Shown here piece after piece: positions 61,019 to 64,000 of a stretch of 64,000 nt of DNA. Each line of letters begins with the position of its first letter. Position 1 is the stretch's first letter. A program made the translations under genes and the position numbers. The notes below the pieces were generated by a model. It was not told where the DNA came from and did not search any database. It saw only the letters and a program-made list of their open reading frames with translations. Origin of the DNA: Luteitalea sp. (GTDB taxonomy: Bacteria > Acidobacteriota > Vicinamibacteria > Vicinamibacterales > Vicinamibacteraceae); assembly GCA_009377495.1 (NCBI GenBank), contig WHTZ01000002.1, positions 1-64,000 on the forward strand, in the 5' to 3' direction.

Positions 61019-61816
61019 CTACTGTTCCAATTCCTTGATGTAAATGTTCCTGAACTGCACCAATGCCGGAGGGCTGGTCCATTTGCCCTCCTTCATGCTG
61101 CCATGATGCTGCAGCGCGAGGGGCCCGCTGGCCGGCAGATCAGGGATCTCCGCTCCGTCGATGACCTTCGTGCCGTTGAGCACCACATCGACAGTGCGGC
61201 CGCGCACGGTGATCTCGAAACGGTTCCACTCCCCCACGGCCTTGTCGGCCTGCGTGCTGGGCGTGACGGCCGCCCGCACGTCGGGCGGCATGTCCTCATC
61301 CATGCGAACGCCATACATCTCGCCCGAGCCGATCGGCCAGCACCAGATGTTCACCTGGTGCTTGCTCGAGCCGCGAAGGAAAATACCAGAGTCGGAATCG
61401 GGCAACGCCAGGCGCAGTGGCTCTCCATGAAGGTCTCGCGCGTGGGTCCCGTCCGGAAGCACGTAGGCCACGTTCGGATTCGTGAACGGGGTCTCTTTGA
61501 GCCGCCAGTCAATCTGCAGCACGAAATCGCCAAACTCGCGGTCGGTCCAGATATTCTTGTCTTCCGGCGCCTCGCTGCGCGCGTCGTAGTCAATGACGCC
61601 GTCCAGCACCTTCCAATGGCCGTTATCCGCCGCGGGAACCTTCCAACCGGAAAAGTCACGCCCGTTGAACAACGCCGTGAAGCCCGGCGGCGGCTGGCGG
61701 TCGGTCTGTGCCATGACAGGTCGCGCCTGGATTCCAGCGCCAATCAAGACAAGGAGGCACGCGCATCGACCGAGCGACCAGGAGAGGAAAACGGGGCGTC
61801 GAAGTATGTTGGCCAT
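61019..61816 (-). CDS. DUF1080 (3-keto-disaccharide hydrolase-like) exported protein
   Basis: About 265 residues from the ATG at 61816 (other ATGs at 61828 and 61849). A signal peptide (LGRCACLLVLIGAGIQARPV then MAQ) leads into a DUF1080 concanavalin-like beta-sandwich: PPGFTALFNGRDFSGWKVPA, WTDREFGDFVLQIDWRLKE, DSGIFLRGSSKHQVNIWCWP, GEWNRFEITVRGRTVDVVLN and ending VQFRNIYIKEL. These blocks are standard for the family. Some members hydrolyse 3-keto sugars; others have unknown roles. It ends 5 bp before the deacetylase start on the same strand. Confidence 0.92.
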   Translation of the reverse strand: MANILRRPVFLSWSLGRCACLLVLIGAGIQARPVMAQTDRQPPPGFTALFNGRDFSGWKVPAADNGHWKVLDGVIDYDARSEAPEDKNIWTDREFGDFVLQIDWRLKETPFTNPNVAYVLPDGTHARDLHGEPLRLALPDSDSGIFLRGSSKHQVNIWCWPIGSGEMYGVRMDEDMPPDVRAAVTPSTQADKAVGEWNRFEITVRGRTVDVVLNGTKVIDGAEIPDLPASGPLALQHHGSMKEGKWTSPPALVQFRNIYIKELEQ

Positions 61817-61907
61817 TGAGGAACGCATCCCTTGTTCAAGACAGTCCATAGGTTCTCATATTTGAAGCGCAAATCGAGCCGTTGTGCAACCCTGGCGACC
61901 CGATGGT

Positions 61908-62591
61908 TCAAGGGGTCGAGGGCGAGGGGCACACCATCTCGAGTGTCCGCTGCTCCAGGCGCGCGAGCTCGCCTTCGAGGTCCCCTCGTCGTGCCTCGAG
62001 CGCCTCGTCATCGGTATCGGCTGCAACGTGGAAGGGTGCGCCTATGGCAATGGCGACCTCGCTGAACGGTCGCGGCACCTGTGTGTGATCCCAACTGCGC
62101 ATGGTCCAATGCCGCGCGGCTTCGATATGGAACGGCAGAATCGGGTTGCCGGTCGCCCTGGCGAGCCAGAGCGCGCCGGGCTGCGCGACGCGGGCCGGCC
62201 CACGCGGACCGTCGATGGTAAACGCCGTGGGCCGCCCTTCCGCCATCAGGCGCTTGAGCTGCACGAGGGCGCGCACCGCGCCGCGCGAGCTAGAGCCCCG
62301 CGCCGCTCCGTAACCGAAGCGCTGAATAATCCGCGCGATCCACTCGCCGTCGAAGTTTTCGCTCGTGATGACGACAATGCCGCGGTCACGAAAGAACAGC
62401 GTCGCGGGCAGGATGCGGCCGTGCCAGAATGCCATGATCGGCTGGCAACCGCTGGCCAGCACTTGCCCATAGGCGCCCGCCCCATCGACGCGCCATCGAA
62501 ATGTCCGCCCCAGCGCCCCAATCAGCGGCGCACCGACGCCCGCAATCGCTGCAACCTGCAGACGCTTCCACCGCGAGGTCTGCCAAGACAT
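61908..62591 (-). CDS. DUF374 lysophospholipid acyltransferase-like protein
   Basis: A 227-residue protein with the DUF374 pattern: IMAFWHGRILPATLFFRDRG (an H-x4-like catalytic block, F-W-H-G/N), VITSENFDGEWIARIIQRFG, RGSSSRGAVRALVQLKRLMA and TAFTIDGPRGPARVAQPGAL, then RATGNPILPFHIEAARHWTM. The family is related to LpxL/PlsC acyltransferases and is thought to acylate lipid A or a similar lipid. The N-terminus has one hydrophobic segment (VAAIAGVGAPLIGALG). The ATG at 62591 follows repeat DNA. Confidence 0.88.
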   Translation of the reverse strand: MSWQTSRWKRLQVAAIAGVGAPLIGALGRTFRWRVDGAGAYGQVLASGCQPIMAFWHGRILPATLFFRDRGIVVITSENFDGEWIARIIQRFGYGAARGSSSRGAVRALVQLKRLMAEGRPTAFTIDGPRGPARVAQPGALWLARATGNPILPFHIEAARHWTMRSWDHTQVPRPFSEVAIAIGAPFHVAADTDDEALEARRGDLEGELARLEQRTLEMVCPSPSTP

Positions 62592-62594
62592 AAA

Positions 62595-62790
62595 GTAGGG
62601 CTCAGGGGACAGGGGTCAGGTCTCAGGGAACAGCGATCAGGTAGGGCGCGGTTGTAGCCGCGCCATCAGGATCGTCCGCAGTGGATGGCGCCCCTACTAA
62701 AGGGGCGTCCTACATGAACGAGAGAAAAGGAACCGGGTACCTTTTCTCCCTTGAGCCTCCTAGCCCCCGGCCCCTCGCCCCTCGCCCCTG
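62595..62790. repeat. Mixed cluster of R3-type words and two R1 palindromes
   Basis: Left: R3-style words (CTCAGGGGACAGGGGTCAGG, TCTCAGGGAACAG). Middle: GTAGG then GGCGCGG (62645-62651) with CCGCGCC (62658-62664), and GGCGCCCCT (62687-62695) with AGGGGCGTCC then TAC (62701-62713). Right: CCCCCGGCCCCTCGCCCCTC words, which contain the last codons of the FeS gene. It lies between two same-strand genes. Confidence 0.65.
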
Positions 62791-64000
62791 AGTTTGTCGT
62801 TCACGTAGCTGATCAGATCGACCATCTCGGTCGACGACTGGGTGCTGGCCTGCGCGCCCTTCAACATGATCGAGCAGAATGGACACGCCGTCACCACCCT
62901 ACGCGCACCGGTCGCTTGAAGCTGGTCGAGCCGCTCCTGGCTGATGCGCTTGCCCGACTCGTGCTCCTCGAACAGCAGCCCGCCCCCGGCGCCGCAGCAA
63001 AATGGGTTGTCGCGGTTGCGCACTGGCTCCTTCACCTCGGCACCCACCCGATGCAGCAGTGCACGCGGCTCCGCCGTGTGGCCCGCGTACCGTCCCAAGT
63101 AGCACGGGTCGTGGAACGTGACCTCGTCATCCTTTGCGAGGTGGACGTGGCTCGTCAGCTCCGACACGAGCACGGCGGAATGCACAACCTCGGCGTCAAG
63201 GCCAAACCGTCGGTAGTCTTGCCCAAGCGTCTTGAGGCAGTGTGGACAGGAGGTCACGATCTTCTTGGCTCCAGCCTGCCGAAGCTCCTCGGCATTCTGG
63301 GTCGCCAGCTCTTGGAAGATGTACTCGTTGCCGGTGCGCTTCGCTGGGTCCCCGTTACAGCGCTCCTTGGCAAGCACACCAAAGCGAACCCCGTTCGCGT
63401 GCAGGATCTCGAACAGCGCGCGTAAGGATTTCTGGTAGTCGGCTTCGAACGCGCCGGCGCAGCCGAGCCAGACGAGATAGCTGTGCCGCGAGGCATCGAA
63501 CGTCTCGACACCGGCCGACGCGATAAACTTGTCGCGCTGATCGTAGGTCAGGCCCCAAATGTTGCCGCGCCGCTCCAGGTTATTGAAGACCGGACCCAGA
63601 TAGTCTGGCGCCTCACCGTTCGAGACCAGCCCCCGGCGTGAGCCGATGATCAGCGGCACGTGCTCGATACCCACCGGACATTGGTTCTCGCAGGCGCCGC
63701 ACGTCGTGCATTGCCACAGCACTCCGTCGTCGAACACGTCCACCAGCTTCGCGTCGAGCTGGCCCCCGAGCATGGCACGCTGGGCGTCGAGAATCAGCTT
63801 CTTGGGATTGAGCAGCTTGCCGGTCGCAAACGCGGGACAGGCCTCTTGACAACGGCCGCACTCGACGCACGTGAACGCGTCGAGTCGCTGCTTGGCGGGC
63901 AAGTCCGCAACCGTTTCGAACCCCACCTCCTCTCGCTCGAAGTCCAGGTTCGGCACATCGCCCAGCACGGGCGACTTCAGAAACACCGTGACCGGCGAGA
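62760..64000 (-). CDS. (Fe-S)-binding oxidoreductase, HdrD/GlcF-like, 5' end outside the window
   Basis: At least 413 residues; the frame is open to the right edge, and the GTG at 63986 is probably internal. Two 4Fe-4S ferredoxin motifs come first (CVECGRCQEACP and CTTCGACENQCP). Two CCG domains follow: SYLVWLGCAGAFEADYQKSL with VTSCPHCLKTLGQDYRRFG, then VTFHDPCYLGRYAGHTAEPR, NPFCCGAGGGLLFEEHESGK and VVTACPFCSIMLKGA. These Cys-rich domains are typical of heterodisulfide reductase and glycolate-oxidase-type electron carriers. Longer relatives carry an N-terminal membrane part that would lie outside. The last residues (R-G-E-G-R-G-A-G-G) come from R3-type repeat DNA. Confidence 0.9.
   Translation of the reverse strand, partial: SPVTVFLKSPVLGDVPNLDFEREEVGFETVADLPAKQRLDAFTCVECGRCQEACPAFATGKLLNPKKLILDAQRAMLGGQLDAKLVDVFDDGVLWQCTTCGACENQCPVGIEHVPLIIGSRRGLVSNGEAPDYLGPVFNNLERRGNIWGLTYDQRDKFIASAGVETFDASRHSYLVWLGCAGAFEADYQKSLRALFEILHANGVRFGVLAKERCNGDPAKRTGNEYIFQELATQNAEELRQAGAKKIVTSCPHCLKTLGQDYRRFGLDAEVVHSAVLVSELTSHVHLAKDDEVTFHDPCYLGRYAGHTAEPRALLHRVGAEVKEPVRNRDNPFCCGAGGGLLFEEHESGKRISQERLDQLQATGARRVVTACPFCSIMLKGAQASTQSSTEMVDLISYVNDKLRGEGRGAGG

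Overview
This window looks like chromosomal DNA of an Acidobacteriota bacterium, most likely a Vicinamibacteria-type lineage. It is GC-rich. The gene types that point there are a PadR regulator coupled to a duplicated FtsX-type orphan permease (ADOP), a large Oar-type TonB-dependent receptor, CRTAC1/VCBS repeat proteins, a DUF1080 protein, an S46 peptidase and a bacillithiol-pathway BshC. In-frame short repeats of the FAEATAD type also fit. The assignment is inference from gene content; no rRNA or tRNA gene was found.

Left part (1-18.8 kb): a loose, decayed accessory region. Intact genes are an M48 peptidase, an orphan HEPN-like protein, a 542-aa ankyrin protein, PadR plus ADOP permease, an alpha/beta hydrolase, a CSLREX/beta-helix surface protein, a VOC protein, a small lipoprotein with an NTF2-like protein, and a tandem SagB-type nitroreductase. 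Between them lie remnants: an ankyrin fragment, a possible 38-codon remnant, the C-terminal end of an SDR dehydrogenase with two frameshifts, an Mrr-like N-terminus abutting a GNAT C-terminus, and an ADOP C-terminus. The tyrosine recombinase here has Ser where the nucleophilic Tyr belongs.

Right part (18.8-64 kb): dense housekeeping DNA. In order it holds carB-carA, a pseudokinase with PEGA domains divergent from bshC and a class A PBP, a CRTAC1 protein divergent from a VCBS protein, a TPR protein, an Oar-type receptor, a CadC-like sensor protein, a parvulin PPIase, an amidohydrolase, an S46 peptidase, a CIRCE-controlled hrcA-grpE-dnaJ-prmA operon, rsmE, a Ser/Thr kinase with a zinc ribbon, recX, alaS, a TerB-like protein, an S4 protein, rpsT, holA, lptE, leuS, an HDAC-like deacetylase, a DUF1080 protein, a DUF374 acyltransferase, and an FeS oxidoreductase running off the right edge.

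The most unusual structure is intergenic. Three families of dispersed inverted-repeat elements sit almost only at gene ends. R3 is a long hairpin of about 160 bp built from words such as GGTGCGAGGGGCAAGG, with perfect arms up to 33 bp; two copies show a compensatory change in both arms. R1 is GGTAGGG followed by a 7-10 bp palindrome. R2 is a GGCCT/AGGCC palindrome followed by CGCTACGTA. Several genes (rsmE, carB, the CRTAC1 gene, lptE, the FeS gene) take their last codons or stop from these elements. One R3 half-element lies where the S46 peptidase should have its signal peptide.
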